Source of the DNA: Halarchaeum grantii
Lineage (GTDB): Archaea; Halobacteriota; Halobacteria; Halobacteriales; Halobacteriaceae
Direction: 5' to 3'
DNA: 64,000 bases
Assembly: GCF_014647455.2 (NCBI RefSeq)
Contig: NZ_BMPF01000001.1
Span: 868,001-932,000, forward strand
The translations under genes were made by a program, and so were the position numbers. The notes under the pieces are model-generated. The model saw only the letters and a list, made by a program, of their open reading frames with translations. It was not told the DNA's origin and did not search any database. Of this stretch, positions 42,867 through 51,130 are shown in pieces. The number at the start of each line of letters is the position of its first letter. Position 1 is the stretch's first letter.

Positions 42867-42888
42867 CCGAGGAGGCATCGTTGTATCC

Positions 42889-43953
42889 ATGTCGGAACAA
42901 CGGTCGCGGCGGGCGTTCCTCGCGGCGGTCGGCGCGACGGGACTCGCGGGACTCGCCGGCTGTGGCGGGACGGGCGGTGACGGGGCGTCGGGGACGGAGG
43001 TGTCGAGCACCGGCGCGTCGAGCACCGAGCGCGCGGCGTCCGGCGCCGCCGACGCGCTGACCGTCTTCCACGCCGGCAGTCTCGGCGCGGCGTTCGACGA
43101 CCTCGAAGCCGCGTACACGGCCGCGAACGACGTCTCGGTCACGCAGGAGTCCGGCGGCTCCGTGCGCTCCACGAAGAAGGTCACGCAGCCACCGCACCGG
43201 AGCGCGGACGTCCTCGCCGTCGCCGACTACCGCCTCCTCCGGGACGGGCTCCTCCCGGAGTACGGCGACTGGTACGCGCTCTTCGCGACGAACGCGATGA
43301 CCGTCGCGTACACCGACGAGTCCGCGTACGCCGACGCGTTCACGCCCGAGAACTGGTGGAACGTCCTCGCGCGCGACGACGTGGCGGTCGGCCACTCCGA
43401 CCCCGCCGTCGACCCGAACGGCTACCGCGCGCGCATGGCGATGGCGCTCGGCGCGACCCCCTTCGAGGGCGAGGCGCTCTACGACGACGCCGCCGCCGAG
43501 GCGATGCGCGAGAACGCGACGGTGCCCGCGAGCGACGAGGTCGACCTGCTCAGCCAGCTCCACTCCGGGAAACTCGACTACGCGTGGTCCTATCGCTCCT
43601 TCGGCGCGAGCCACGACGTCCGCACCATCGACCTCCAGCCCGAGGTCGACCTCTCGCGAGCGACGGAAGCGTACGCCGAGCACTACGCGACGGTCTCCGT
43701 CGACGCCGGCGGCACGACGTACACAGGCGGCCCCATCGCCTACGGCGTCACCGTCCCGAGCACCGCCGCACATCCCGACCGGGGCGCCGACTACGTCGCG
43801 TTCGCGCTCGGCGAGGGCGCGCGCGTCCTCCGCGAGAACGGCTTCGACGTCCTCGACACCGCCGTCGTCCCCGCCGCGCACGCCGACGCCGTCCCCGAGC
43901 CGGTGGCGGTGCACGCCGAGGCCCGCGAATCGCTCGGCCCGCTCGCGCTCTGA
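42889..43953 (+). CDS. wtpA: Tungstate/molybdate ABC transporter substrate-binding lipoprotein
   Basis: 354 residues. The N-terminus RSRRAFLAAVGATGLAGLAG then C is a Tat signal with a lipobox (LAGC), the normal export route for haloarchaeal binding proteins, and is followed by a Ser/Thr-rich linker. The binding domain begins LTVFHAGSLGAAFDDLEAAY, with SGGSVRSTKKVTQP and DVLAVADYRLL, as in WtpA/ModA oxyanion-binding proteins. Family members discriminate tungstate from molybdate poorly by sequence alone. ATG 42889; first gene of a three-gene operon with 3-bp then 0-bp gaps. Confidence 0.92.
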   Translation: MSEQRSRRAFLAAVGATGLAGLAGCGGTGGDGASGTEVSSTGASSTERAASGAADALTVFHAGSLGAAFDDLEAAYTAANDVSVTQESGGSVRSTKKVTQPPHRSADVLAVADYRLLRDGLLPEYGDWYALFATNAMTVAYTDESAYADAFTPENWWNVLARDDVAVGHSDPAVDPNGYRARMAMALGATPFEGEALYDDAAAEAMRENATVPASDEVDLLSQLHSGKLDYAWSYRSFGASHDVRTIDLQPEVDLSRATEAYAEHYATVSVDAGGTTYTGGPIAYGVTVPSTAAHPDRGADYVAFALGEGARVLRENGFDVLDTAVVPAAHADAVPEPVAVHAEARESLGPLAL

Positions 43954-43956
43954 GCG

Positions 43957-44901
43957 ATGCGCACGCCGACCCTCGACGCGCGCACGCTCGTCCTCGCCGT
44001 CGCCGGCGTCCAACTCGCCGCGTTCGCGGTCGCGAGCGCGCTCGGTCGCCCCACGCTCTACGTCGTCTTCGCCGTCGCGAGCGCCGGCGTCCTCGGAGCG
44101 AGCGCCGGTCGCGGCGCGTTCGGCGTCGTCGCCGCGCTCTGCGGGGGCACGCTCCTCGTCGCGCTCGCCTACCCGCTCGCGACGCTCGCGACGTTCACGA
44201 CGCCGGGGGCCGTCCTCGACGCCCTCGCGCGCCCGGACGTCCAGCGGACGCTCTACGTCTCCGTCTACGCCCCGCTGCTCGCGACGCTCCTCGCGACCGT
44301 TCTGGGCGTTCCGCTCGCCCTCCTCCTCCGCCGGGGCTTCACCGGCCGCCCCGTGGTCGAGGCGCTCGTCGACCTCCCGCTCGTCGTCCCGCACAGCGTC
44401 GCCGGCCTCGCCGTGCTCCTCGCGTTCGGCGAGAGCGGCGCGTTCCCGACGCTCCCCGTCCTCGGCGCGATGCCCGGCCTCGTCCTCGCGCTCGCGTTCG
44501 TCGCCGCGCCCTACCTCGTGAACGGCGCGCGCGAGGGGTTCGAAGCCGTCGACCGCGACGCCGAACGCGCCGCGCGCTCGCTCGGCGCGTCGCGCTTCGA
44601 GACGTTCCGCCGCGTCACCGGCCCGCTCGCGGTTCGCGGGGTCCTCTCGGGCGCCGTCCTCTCGTGGGGCCGCGCCGTCTCCGAGTACGGCGCCGTCGCC
44701 GTCGTCGCCTACAACGTCACCGTCTTCTACCCGCCGGCGGGCGAGCGCGTGCAGGCGATGTTCGGCTCCGTCTTCGTCGTCCACGAACTCGACGTGAACT
44801 TCGAGTCCGCCGTGTCGGTCGCCGTCCTCCTCCTGCTCGTCTGCGTCGCCGTCTTCCTCGCCGTCCGCGCGCTCACCCGGGAGACCGGGAGGTGGACCTG
44901 A
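43957..44901 (+). CDS. wtpB: Tungstate/molybdate ABC transporter permease
   Basis: 314 residues, seven or eight helices. The two extra N-terminal helices (residues 10-60) precede the standard BPD_transp_1 core, with DLPLVVPHSVAGLAVLLAFG and the ATPase-contact loop EGFEAVDRDAERAARSLGAS (E-A-A ... G loop). It ends with the helix VAVLLLLVCVAVFLAVRAL. ATG 43957 is 3 bp after the wtpA stop. Confidence 0.92.
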   Translation: MRTPTLDARTLVLAVAGVQLAAFAVASALGRPTLYVVFAVASAGVLGASAGRGAFGVVAALCGGTLLVALAYPLATLATFTTPGAVLDALARPDVQRTLYVSVYAPLLATLLATVLGVPLALLLRRGFTGRPVVEALVDLPLVVPHSVAGLAVLLAFGESGAFPTLPVLGAMPGLVLALAFVAAPYLVNGAREGFEAVDRDAERAARSLGASRFETFRRVTGPLAVRGVLSGAVLSWGRAVSEYGAVAVVAYNVTVFYPPAGERVQAMFGSVFVVHELDVNFESAVSVAVLLLLVCVAVFLAVRALTRETGRWT

Positions 44902-45834
44902 ATGCTCCGCGTCGACCTCCGCGCGAGCGTCGGCGACGCCGGGAGCGCGTTCGACGTCGCCGCCGACCTCACCGTTCGGGACGGCGAGACGCTCTGCCTC
45001 CTCGGCCCCTCCGGGAGCGGGAAGACCGTCCTCCTCGAAGCGCTCGCGGGCTTCCGGGAGTACGCGGGCGGCGTCGAACTCGACGGCCGCAGCCTCGACG
45101 GCCGCCCGCCCGAGGATCGAGGCGTCGGCTTCGTCTTCCAGCAGTACGCGCTCTTCGAGCACCTGAGCGTCCGCGAGAACGTCGCGTTCGGCGCGAAGTA
45201 CCACGACGACACCCGCGACCCGGACGCGCTCCTCGAACGCCTCGGCGTCGCCGACCTCGCGGACAGGGCGCCGGCGACGCTCTCCGGCGGCGAGAAACAG
45301 CGCGTCGCGCTCGCCCGCGCGCTCTGCGTCCGCCCCGACGCCTTCCTCCTCGACGAACCGCTCTCCGCGCTCGACGCGCCGACGCGCGAGCGCCTCCGCG
45401 CGGACCTCCTCACCCTCCTCGCCGACGAGACCGCCGTCTACGTCACGCACGACCGCACGACCGCGCGCGCCGTCGCCGACCGCGTCGCCGTCCTCCGGGA
45501 CGGTCGCGTCGCGCACGTCGGCCCCACCGACGAGGTGTTCGAGCGCCCCGAGAGTCGCTTCGTCGCCGAGTTCACCGGTGCGAACGCCGTCGAGAGCGCG
45601 CGCCTCCCCGCCGGCCTCGACGCGCCCGACGGCCTGCTCGCCGTCCGCCCCGAGCACGTCACGCTCGATGCGGGCGGCGTCCCCGCGTCCGTCGAACGCG
45701 TCGTCCGCGAGGACGCCGTCTACCGCGTCACGCTCGACGTCGGCGACGCCGAACTCGTCGCCTACACCGCCGACCGGCCGCCCGCCGAGACGACCGTCGC
45801 CGTCGACGCCGCGCGCTGGCACCGCATCGCGTGA
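44902..45834 (+). CDS. wtpC: Tungstate/molybdate ABC transporter ATP-binding protein
   Basis: 310 residues. Walker A is LLGPSGSGKTVLLEAL near residue 34, the Q-loop is FVFQQYALFEHL, the signature is LSGGEKQRVALARAL, and Walker B is FLLDEPLSALDAPT; the switch histidine is in VYVTHDR. The last ~80 residues form a TOBE-like domain (LLAVRPEHVTLDAGGVPAS), which may sense the oxyanion. It starts immediately after the wtpB stop. Confidence 0.93.
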   Translation: MLRVDLRASVGDAGSAFDVAADLTVRDGETLCLLGPSGSGKTVLLEALAGFREYAGGVELDGRSLDGRPPEDRGVGFVFQQYALFEHLSVRENVAFGAKYHDDTRDPDALLERLGVADLADRAPATLSGGEKQRVALARALCVRPDAFLLDEPLSALDAPTRERLRADLLTLLADETAVYVTHDRTTARAVADRVAVLRDGRVAHVGPTDEVFERPESRFVAEFTGANAVESARLPAGLDAPDGLLAVRPEHVTLDAGGVPASVERVVREDAVYRVTLDVGDAELVAYTADRPPAETTVAVDAARWHRIA

Positions 45835-45841
45835 GCTATGA

Positions 45842-45849
45842 CTTTATCC
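45842..45849 (+). promoter_or_regulatory. TATA element for the micro-ORF/PIN-like pair
   Basis: CTTTATCC centred about 28 bp upstream of the ATG at 45873, just after the wtpC stop. The pair may therefore be transcribed separately from the transporter. Confidence 0.5.
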
Positions 45850-45872
45850 GCCGGACGGCCCTTCGAGCGCGT

Positions 45873-45977
45873 ATGGAACGCTGGGCCGCCCTCTTCGAGC
45901 GCGCCGCCGACTACGACGTGACCGTCGCGGACGTCCGCGACGCGCTCGCCGAGCGCCGAGGTGACGACGATGCGTGA
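45873..45977 (+). CDS. 34-residue micro-protein overlapping a PIN-like gene
   Basis: Encodes MERWAALFERAADYDVTVAD followed by VRDALAERRGDDDA: an amphipathic, charged peptide likely to form one or two helices. It has its own TATA element and ends 8 bp inside the PIN-like gene. The GAGGTGA ribosome site of the next gene lies within its last codons, implying coupled translation. This is the order of small antitoxin then PIN toxin in VapBC modules, although 34 residues is shorter than a normal antitoxin. Function is not known. Confidence 0.6.
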   Translation: MERWAALFERAADYDVTVADVRDALAERRGDDDA

Positions 45978-46455
45978 GGAGTTCGCGGACGCCCCCGACG
46001 TCTCGCGCGTCGTCGCGGACGCCGACGTCCTCGCCGCCGACCTCCTCGTCGGCGGTGACGCGCGCGACGCCCTCGACGCGATCCGCGCGCACTCCTGGAT
46101 GACGCTCGTCGCGAGCGACCCCCTCCTCGACGACGCCGAAGCGCTGATCGCCGACCTTGCGGACGTCGGTCTCGCCGCCGACTGGCGCGAGAAGACGGCG
46201 GCGCTCGCCGAGCGCGTCGAGCACCCCGACGGCGACCACCCCGCGCTCGCGTCCGCCGCGCACGGGAACGCCGCGCACGTCCTCACGTTCGACGACCGCC
46301 TGCGGAACGCGAAGACGAACGCGAGCGTGAAGAAGTACGTCACGACGAGCTTCACCTCACCGGAAGGGTTCGCGCGCCTCTTCGACGCCGAGCGCCTCCA
46401 CCCCGAAGTCGTCGGCGACGCCTACCCCGGCCCCGACCGCGACCCGCGCGCCTGA
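45970..46455 (+). CDS. PIN-like haloarchaeal protein
   Basis: 161 residues. It shows PIN-fold landmarks: the first acidic strand SRVVADADVLAADLLVGGDA, the middle SDPLLDDAEALIADLADVG, and the late HPALASAAHGNAAHVLTFDD, comparable to the acidic-alanine helix and the T-x-D strand of PIN nucleases. From memory a haloarchaeal DUF (7384) covers this family; unverified. I chose ATG 45970 over GTG 45961 because GAGGTGA sits five bases before it. Possibly an RNase; not established. Confidence 0.72.
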   Translation: MREEFADAPDVSRVVADADVLAADLLVGGDARDALDAIRAHSWMTLVASDPLLDDAEALIADLADVGLAADWREKTAALAERVEHPDGDHPALASAAHGNAAHVLTFDDRLRNAKTNASVKKYVTTSFTSPEGFARLFDAERLHPEVVGDAYPGPDRDPRA

Positions 46456-46473
46456 CCCCCCGCACCGCACCCG

Positions 46474-47022
46474 CTACGCGCGCTCGGCGAGCCAGTCCGC
46501 GAGCTTCGCCAACGCGCGCCCGCGATGCGAGAGGTCGTTCTTCCGCTCCGTGCCCATCTCCGCGAACGTCTCGCCGTCGTGCTCGAAGATGGGGTCGTAG
46601 CCGAACCCCCCGTCGCCGCGCGGCGCGACGACCTCGCCCGGGATCTCGCCGTCGAAGGTCTCCACCGTCTCGCCGTCAGCGTACGCGACCGTACAACGGA
46701 ACGCCGCCGAGCGGTCCGCGAGTGGTTCCGCGAGACGCCAGACGCGCTCGATGCCGAGCGTGTCCTCGACGTACGAGGAGTACGGCCCCGGGAACCCGTC
46801 GAGGTCGTCGATGAAGAGGCCGGCGTCGTCCACGATCACGGGGTCGTCGCCGCCCGCCGCCGCGAACGCCTCCTCGGCGCCGCGCGCCGCGATCTCCGCG
46901 AGGTCGTCGCTCTGGACCTCGGCGTAATCGTAGTCGTACTGCTCGACGTCGAAGAACTCGGCGAGGTACTCCGTCGCCTCCCGGACCTTCCCCGGGTTCG
47001 TCGTCACGAACTGCAGGCTCAT
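46474..47022 (-). CDS. rdgB: XTP/dITP diphosphatase (HAM1/RdgB)
   Basis: Housecleaning enzyme that hydrolyses non-canonical purine triphosphates. 182 residues. Substrate motifs: FVTTNPGKVREATEYL at the start, VIVDDAGLFIDDLDGFPGPY then SSYVEDTLG, RGDGGFGYDPIFEHDG, and FAEMGTERKNDLSHRGRAL. Short archaeal form of the ITPase family. ATG 47022. Converges on the PIN-like gene. Confidence 0.94.
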   Translation of the reverse strand: MSLQFVTTNPGKVREATEYLAEFFDVEQYDYDYAEVQSDDLAEIAARGAEEAFAAAGGDDPVIVDDAGLFIDDLDGFPGPYSSYVEDTLGIERVWRLAEPLADRSAAFRCTVAYADGETVETFDGEIPGEVVAPRGDGGFGYDPIFEHDGETFAEMGTERKNDLSHRGRALAKLADWLAERA

Positions 47023-47070
47023 GCCTGCGTCTGCGGCGCCGCGCGTAAAAGAGGATACGGAATACCGACC

Positions 47071-47340
47071 TCAGTCGTCGACGACGACTTCGACCGCCTC
47101 GTCGACGGCGGACTCCTCGCTCTCGCCCTGCTGTTGCTGCCAGAGGAGCGCGCCCGCGACGGCGAGCACGACCCACGCGCGCCAGTTCGCGAGGTTCAGC
47201 GTGTAGCCGACGCCGAACGGCTTCTCGACGAGCATCCCCTCACCCGGCTGCCAGTAGGCCTTCAGCATGTTCGAGACCGACGGGCGCTCGAAGTTGTACG
47301 GCACACCGAACAGTTCCCCGGACGCGGGTTTGTCGGACAT
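47071..47340 (-). CDS. Small haloarchaeal membrane-associated protein (DUF5808-like)
   Basis: 89 residues. SGELFGVPYNFERPSVSNML, VEKPFGVGYTLNLANWRAWV and one hydrophobic helix WVVLAVAGALLW are followed by an acidic tail. The phrase YTLNLANW and the single helix match a haloarchaeal/bacterial family that from memory is DUF5808 (unverified). Probably sits at the membrane. ATG 47340. Function unknown. Confidence 0.7.
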   Translation of the reverse strand: MSDKPASGELFGVPYNFERPSVSNMLKAYWQPGEGMLVEKPFGVGYTLNLANWRAWVVLAVAGALLWQQQQGESEESAVDEAVEVVVDD

Positions 47341-47462
47341 ACCGCGGGGTATGGAGGGCGGTGGGAAGAACCTTTCCGCTTTCCACGGGAGCGCGCCGCG
47401 TGCGACGCGGCGGACGCGCGTTCGGGCGAAAGCGCTATCCTTCGTTTGCGTGTGTATCGACC

Positions 47463-48884
47463 ATGGCGGACGACGAGCCGATCACCGTGCTCTACGTGAA
47501 CGACGACCCGCAGCTGCTGGAGCTGATCAGCACGCAGCTGTCTCGCGAAGCGGAGCGCGTCGACGTCCTCACCGCGGAATCGGCCGACGGCGGGCGAGCG
47601 CTCCTCGACGAGCGCGCCGTCGACTGCGTCCTCTCGGACTACCACCTCACCGAGGAGACCGGCCTCGCGCTCCTCCGCGACGTCCGCGCCGAGCGCCCCG
47701 AGATGCCGTTCATCCTCCTGACCGAGACCGGGGACGAGCGAGTGGCGAGCGAGAGCATCGAGGCCGGCGTCACCGACTACGTGATTCAGGAAGCCATCGG
47801 GAACCAGGCGCCGCTGCTCGCGCGGAAGATCGTCACCGCCGTCGAGCACCGGCGCACACAGCGGCGAGCCGAGCGGACCGACCGCCGACTGCGCGAAATC
47901 GTCTCCGTCACCGAGCAGGCGCTCTGGATGTTCGACGCCGACTGGTCGGAGCTCCGCTTCATCAACGAGCGCCACGAGACGCTGTTCGGCCAGTCGAGCG
48001 ACGCCCTCCGAGCCGACCCGACGTCGTTCCTCGAGCGCGTCCACGAGGCCGACATCGAGCGCGTGACGACCGCGATGGAGCGCGCGTCCGACGGCGAACC
48101 GCAGGTCGTCGAGTACCGGGTCGAGAAGTCCGAGGCCGTCGAGCTGTGGGTCGAGTCGCGGTGTAAGCCCGTGCGCGACGACGACGGCACCGTCTCGGCC
48201 ATCGTCGGCATCTCGCGGGACGTCACCGACCGGAAAGCCCACCAGCGCGAGCTCGTCCGGAAGGTCGACCAGCTCGAGGAGTTCGCGGGAACGGTCGCAC
48301 ACGACCTCCGGAACCCGCTGAACGTCGCGGACGGGAGCATCAGACTCGCCGCCGCGGAGCGCGAGGGGGAGAGCGAGCGCCTCGGGACGGCGCTCACCGC
48401 GCTCGAGCGCATGGACACGCTGATCGGCGAGCTCCTCGAGCGCGCACGCGAGGGCGAACGCGTCGGCGAGCGCCAGCGGGTCGAGTTCGCCGAACTCGTC
48501 ACCGGGAGCTACCAGAACGTCCACGCGCCCGGGAGCTCGCTCGACGTCACCGCGAGCGTCCCCCTGCGCTGTGACCCCACGCGCGTGATGGAGGCCTTCG
48601 AGAACCTGATCCGGAACGCCGTCGAGCACGGCCCGAGCGACGTGACCGTCACGGCGGGCGTGCTCGACGAACGGCACGGCGTCTACATCGAGGACGACGG
48701 CCCCGGCATCCCCGAGGCGGAGCGCGAGCGCGTCTTCGAGAAGGGATACACGACCGCGAAAGGCGGGAGCGGCTTCGGGCTCGCCATCGTCGAGCGCATC
48801 GTGAGCAGCCACGGCTGGTCGATCGCCGTCCGCGACGGGACGGACGGCGGCACCCGCTTCGAAATCGTCGTCGGCGCGGGCTGA
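47463..48884 (+). CDS. Hybrid receiver-PAS-histidine kinase
   Basis: 473 residues. Receiver domain 5-125 with phospho-acceptor D59 in CVLSDYHL; the conserved Lys usually found near the end of the receiver (in Y-x-x-K) is not seen in TDYVIQEA, so its activity is uncertain. A PAS domain spans about 143-255 (IVSVTEQALWMFDAD, VGISRDVTDRKAHQRELV), and HisKA has H280 in FAGTVAHDLRNPLN. The HATPase has NLIRNAVEHG, YIEDDGPGIPEAERERVFEK and GGSGFGLAIVERI. Such hybrid sensors are frequent in haloarchaea; the signal is unknown. ATG 47463. Confidence 0.92.
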   Translation: MADDEPITVLYVNDDPQLLELISTQLSREAERVDVLTAESADGGRALLDERAVDCVLSDYHLTEETGLALLRDVRAERPEMPFILLTETGDERVASESIEAGVTDYVIQEAIGNQAPLLARKIVTAVEHRRTQRRAERTDRRLREIVSVTEQALWMFDADWSELRFINERHETLFGQSSDALRADPTSFLERVHEADIERVTTAMERASDGEPQVVEYRVEKSEAVELWVESRCKPVRDDDGTVSAIVGISRDVTDRKAHQRELVRKVDQLEEFAGTVAHDLRNPLNVADGSIRLAAAEREGESERLGTALTALERMDTLIGELLERAREGERVGERQRVEFAELVTGSYQNVHAPGSSLDVTASVPLRCDPTRVMEAFENLIRNAVEHGPSDVTVTAGVLDERHGVYIEDDGPGIPEAERERVFEKGYTTAKGGSGFGLAIVERIVSSHGWSIAVRDGTDGGTRFEIVVGAG

Positions 48885-48899
48885 GACGCTGCGCCGCCG

Positions 48900-50615
48900 C
48901 TACTGGTAGCGCCCGCGCCCCTCGATCTCGCGCAGCTGCTCGAGGACACCGGGGTCGCCCGCCTCCCGATAGGCCGCCTCGGCGGCCGCGAGCAGCGGCT
49001 CGGGGTCGTCGGCCGTCCCCCGGATCGCGCCCTCGAAGACGTGGAGGTCCATCGCGTAGTCCTCCGCGTCGTCCGTGTAGTAGCCGAGACCGAAGTCGAT
49101 GAGGTAGACGCGTCCGCCGTCGCGCGGCTCGCGTGTCGCGTCCGCTCCCGCTCGCTCTCCCCGCGACGCCTCCGGCCCGTCGGCGTCGCGTTGCTGCGCG
49201 TGTCGCGCGGCTCGCGGGTCGTGCCTCCCCGCTCGCTCGTCCCGCGTCCCGCTACGCGTGACGCGGGCGTTCCGCGTCGTCGGGTCGCCGTGCACGAAGC
49301 CCGCGTCGTGGAGCGCCGCGAGGTGCTCGGCGACCGCCGCGACGCGCCGCTCGCTCAGCGCGTCGCGTAAGTCCGCCTCGCCGACGCGCTCCAGTTCGAG
49401 CGTGCTCCCCGGGACGTCCACGTCGAAGACGACGGGCGTCGGCACGCCCGCGCGGCGCGCCTCCGAGAGCAGGCGAGCCTCGTGCGTCGTCCGCTCGCGG
49501 CGCAGGCGCGCGTCCAGCGCGTCGTGGCGGTACGCCTTCGGCCGACGCGTCTTCGTCACCGTCTCCGCGCCGACGTCCACCACCGCCTCCGCGCCCCGGA
49601 CGTCCGTCGGCGCGCCCGCGCCCGCGAGCAGGACATCCTCGGCGTCGTCGCGCCACGTCACCGGCACCTCGTCCGGCCGGAAGTCCGGGTCGACCGCCGA
49701 CGCCGCGACGTCGAGCGTGTCGCCCGCGCCGTACATCTTCGCGCCGAGCACCGCAATCATCCCCGCGTTGTCCCGGAGGAAGCGCGCCTCGGGCGCGTAG
49801 AACTCCGCGCCGCGCTGCTCGCACATCGCCGCGAGCATCTCCCGCAGGCGCGCGTTCTGCCCGACGCCGCCACCGAGGACGAGCTCGTCCCGCCCCGTCA
49901 GCGAGAGGGCGCGCTCCGCGACCTCCGTCAGCATCGCGAAGACCGTCTCCTGGAGACCACAGCAGACGTCCGCGACCGGCGTGCCGTCGTCGTACGCGTC
50001 CTTCGCGGCGCTCATGATGCCCGAGAAGGAGAAGTCCATCCCCTTCACGACGTACGGGAACTCGACGTAGTCGCCACGTTCCGCGTGCTCCTCGACCTTC
50101 GGGCCGCCCGGATGCGACCAGCCGACGTGGCGCGTGAACTTGTCGAGGGCGTTCCCCACCCCCGTGTCCATCGTCTCGCCGAGCACGCGATAGCGGCCGT
50201 TGTGATACCCCAAGACGTGCGCGTTCGCGCCCGACGCGTTCAGGCAGACCGGCGACTCGAAGCCCGAGCGATGCCGGCCGATCTCGAGGTGCGCCACCAT
50301 GTGGTTCACACCGACGAGCGGCACGTCGAGGCTCTGTGCGAGCGCGCGCGCCGCCGACCCGACGATGCGCAGACACGGCCCGATGCCCGGGCCGCGCGCG
50401 AACGCCACCGCGTCGATCGGCCCCTCGGCGGTCTCCAGTGCGGCCGCGACGACGCGCGGGATCGCCTCGCGCATGTGCTCGGCGGCCTCGCGCGGATGAA
50501 TGCCGCCGCTCTCCGGTTCGTACGCTTCCGACTCGATACTGACGGCATCACGTTCCGAGTCGAACACCGCGGCGCTCGCGCACCACGCCGTCCCCTCGAT
50601 CCCGACGACGCGCAT
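48900..50615 (-). CDS. kae1-bud32: Kae1-Bud32 fusion (KEOPS complex, t6A synthesis) with insertion in Bud32
   Basis: 571 residues. Kae1 (about 1-325) transfers threonylcarbamoyl to A37 of ANN-decoding tRNAs. It shows VNHMVAHLEIGRHRSGFESP, the metal-binding H residues in that segment, and LVLGGGVGQNARLREM. Bud32 (about 345-571) is a small atypical kinase/ATPase of KEOPS, with KAYRHDALDARLRRERTTHE, the catalytic loop HGDPTTRN (442-449) and metal motif YLIDFGLGYYTDD (DFG at 507-509). Between these two motifs lie about 50 extra residues (454-503), rich in R, A, D and G, where relatives have only a few. The frame stays open. ATG 50615. Confidence 0.9.
   Translation of the reverse strand: MRVVGIEGTAWCASAAVFDSERDAVSIESEAYEPESGGIHPREAAEHMREAIPRVVAAALETAEGPIDAVAFARGPGIGPCLRIVGSAARALAQSLDVPLVGVNHMVAHLEIGRHRSGFESPVCLNASGANAHVLGYHNGRYRVLGETMDTGVGNALDKFTRHVGWSHPGGPKVEEHAERGDYVEFPYVVKGMDFSFSGIMSAAKDAYDDGTPVADVCCGLQETVFAMLTEVAERALSLTGRDELVLGGGVGQNARLREMLAAMCEQRGAEFYAPEARFLRDNAGMIAVLGAKMYGAGDTLDVAASAVDPDFRPDEVPVTWRDDAEDVLLAGAGAPTDVRGAEAVVDVGAETVTKTRRPKAYRHDALDARLRRERTTHEARLLSEARRAGVPTPVVFDVDVPGSTLELERVGEADLRDALSERRVAAVAEHLAALHDAGFVHGDPTTRNARVTRSGTRDERAGRHDPRAARHAQQRDADGPEASRGERAGADATREPRDGGRVYLIDFGLGYYTDDAEDYAMDLHVFEGAIRGTADDPEPLLAAAEAAYREAGDPGVLEQLREIEGRGRYQ
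49107..49256 (-). repeat. Repeat-like DNA inserted in frame in bud32
   Basis: This encodes the extra residues 454-503 of Kae1-Bud32. It contains a duplicated GTCGCGCGGCTCGCG at 49119 and 49202 (83 bp apart). A stem has arms CGCGACGCC and GGCGTCGCG at about 49161-49189. A segment at about 49210-49235 closely resembles one in the intergenic repeat at 390-420. Insertion of a dispersed intergenic element into the gene, retained because the frame is open, is the simplest reading. Confidence 0.55.
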
Positions 50616-50636
50616 GAAAAGGAGGGAGTTACGCGC

Positions 50637-50771
50637 TCAGTTCCACTCGGTGTAGCCGCACTTCCCGCAGTGCTTGCGGTCCGAGTGCTCCGCGAGGAAC
50701 GTGTCGCCACAGCGCGGACACTCCTCCTTCTCCAGCTCGCCCTCGTCGTTGTAGTAGTCCGAGCGGGGCAT
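50637..50771 (-). CDS. rps27ae: 30S ribosomal protein S27ae
   Basis: 44-residue zinc-ribbon ribosomal protein, too short for many ORF callers. It reads [20 protein letters not shown], then [20 protein letters not shown] and TEWN. Zinc ligands are the two pairs C18-x2-C21 and C35-x2-C38. Its start overlaps the rps24e stop by one base (TAATG), so the two form an operon; in archaea S24e and S27ae usually adjoin, often followed by kae1-bud32 as here. Confidence 0.96.
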   Translation of the reverse strand: MPRSDYYNDEGELEKEECPRCGDTFLAEHSDRKHCGKCGYTEWN

Positions 50772-51085
50772 TATTCCTCAGCCTCCGCCTCGGCGGCCTC
50801 CGCGTCCGCGCTGATCTTGTTGCGGTCGAGCATGTGGTCCTGCTCGACGTCGATGGCGGCCTCCGGGGACTCGTAGACCTTCGCGTAGCCCACGGTCTTG
50901 CGCATCCCGAACTTCGTGTCGAGGCTCTGAATGACGACCTCGTCGCTGTCCTTGTCCAGCGTCGCCGCGAGCGAATCGCGGACGGAGAGGCGCGACGGCG
51001 TCGCTTCGTCGTGAACGATCTCGAACTGAACCTGCCGGCGGTGAAGGAGGGGATTGTCCTCCTCACTGAGGATGTCGATTTCCAT
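50771..51085 (-). CDS. rps24e: 30S ribosomal protein S24e
   Basis: 104 residues. It starts [20 protein letters not shown], then [40 protein letters not shown] and [20 protein letters not shown], the S24e core. The last ~15 residues are an Ala/Glu tail typical of haloarchaea. ATG 51085; a CTTTTACTCG element 35-41 bp upstream may be the promoter, next to the repeat at 51131. Confidence 0.96.
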   Translation of the reverse strand: MEIDILSEEDNPLLHRRQVQFEIVHDEATPSRLSVRDSLAATLDKDSDEVVIQSLDTKFGMRKTVGYAKVYESPEAAIDVEQDHMLDRNKISADAEAAEAEAEE

Positions 51086-51130
51086 GGTCAGTTGTCATTG
51101 ACTAAGGCGTCGAACCGAGTAAAAGCATTA

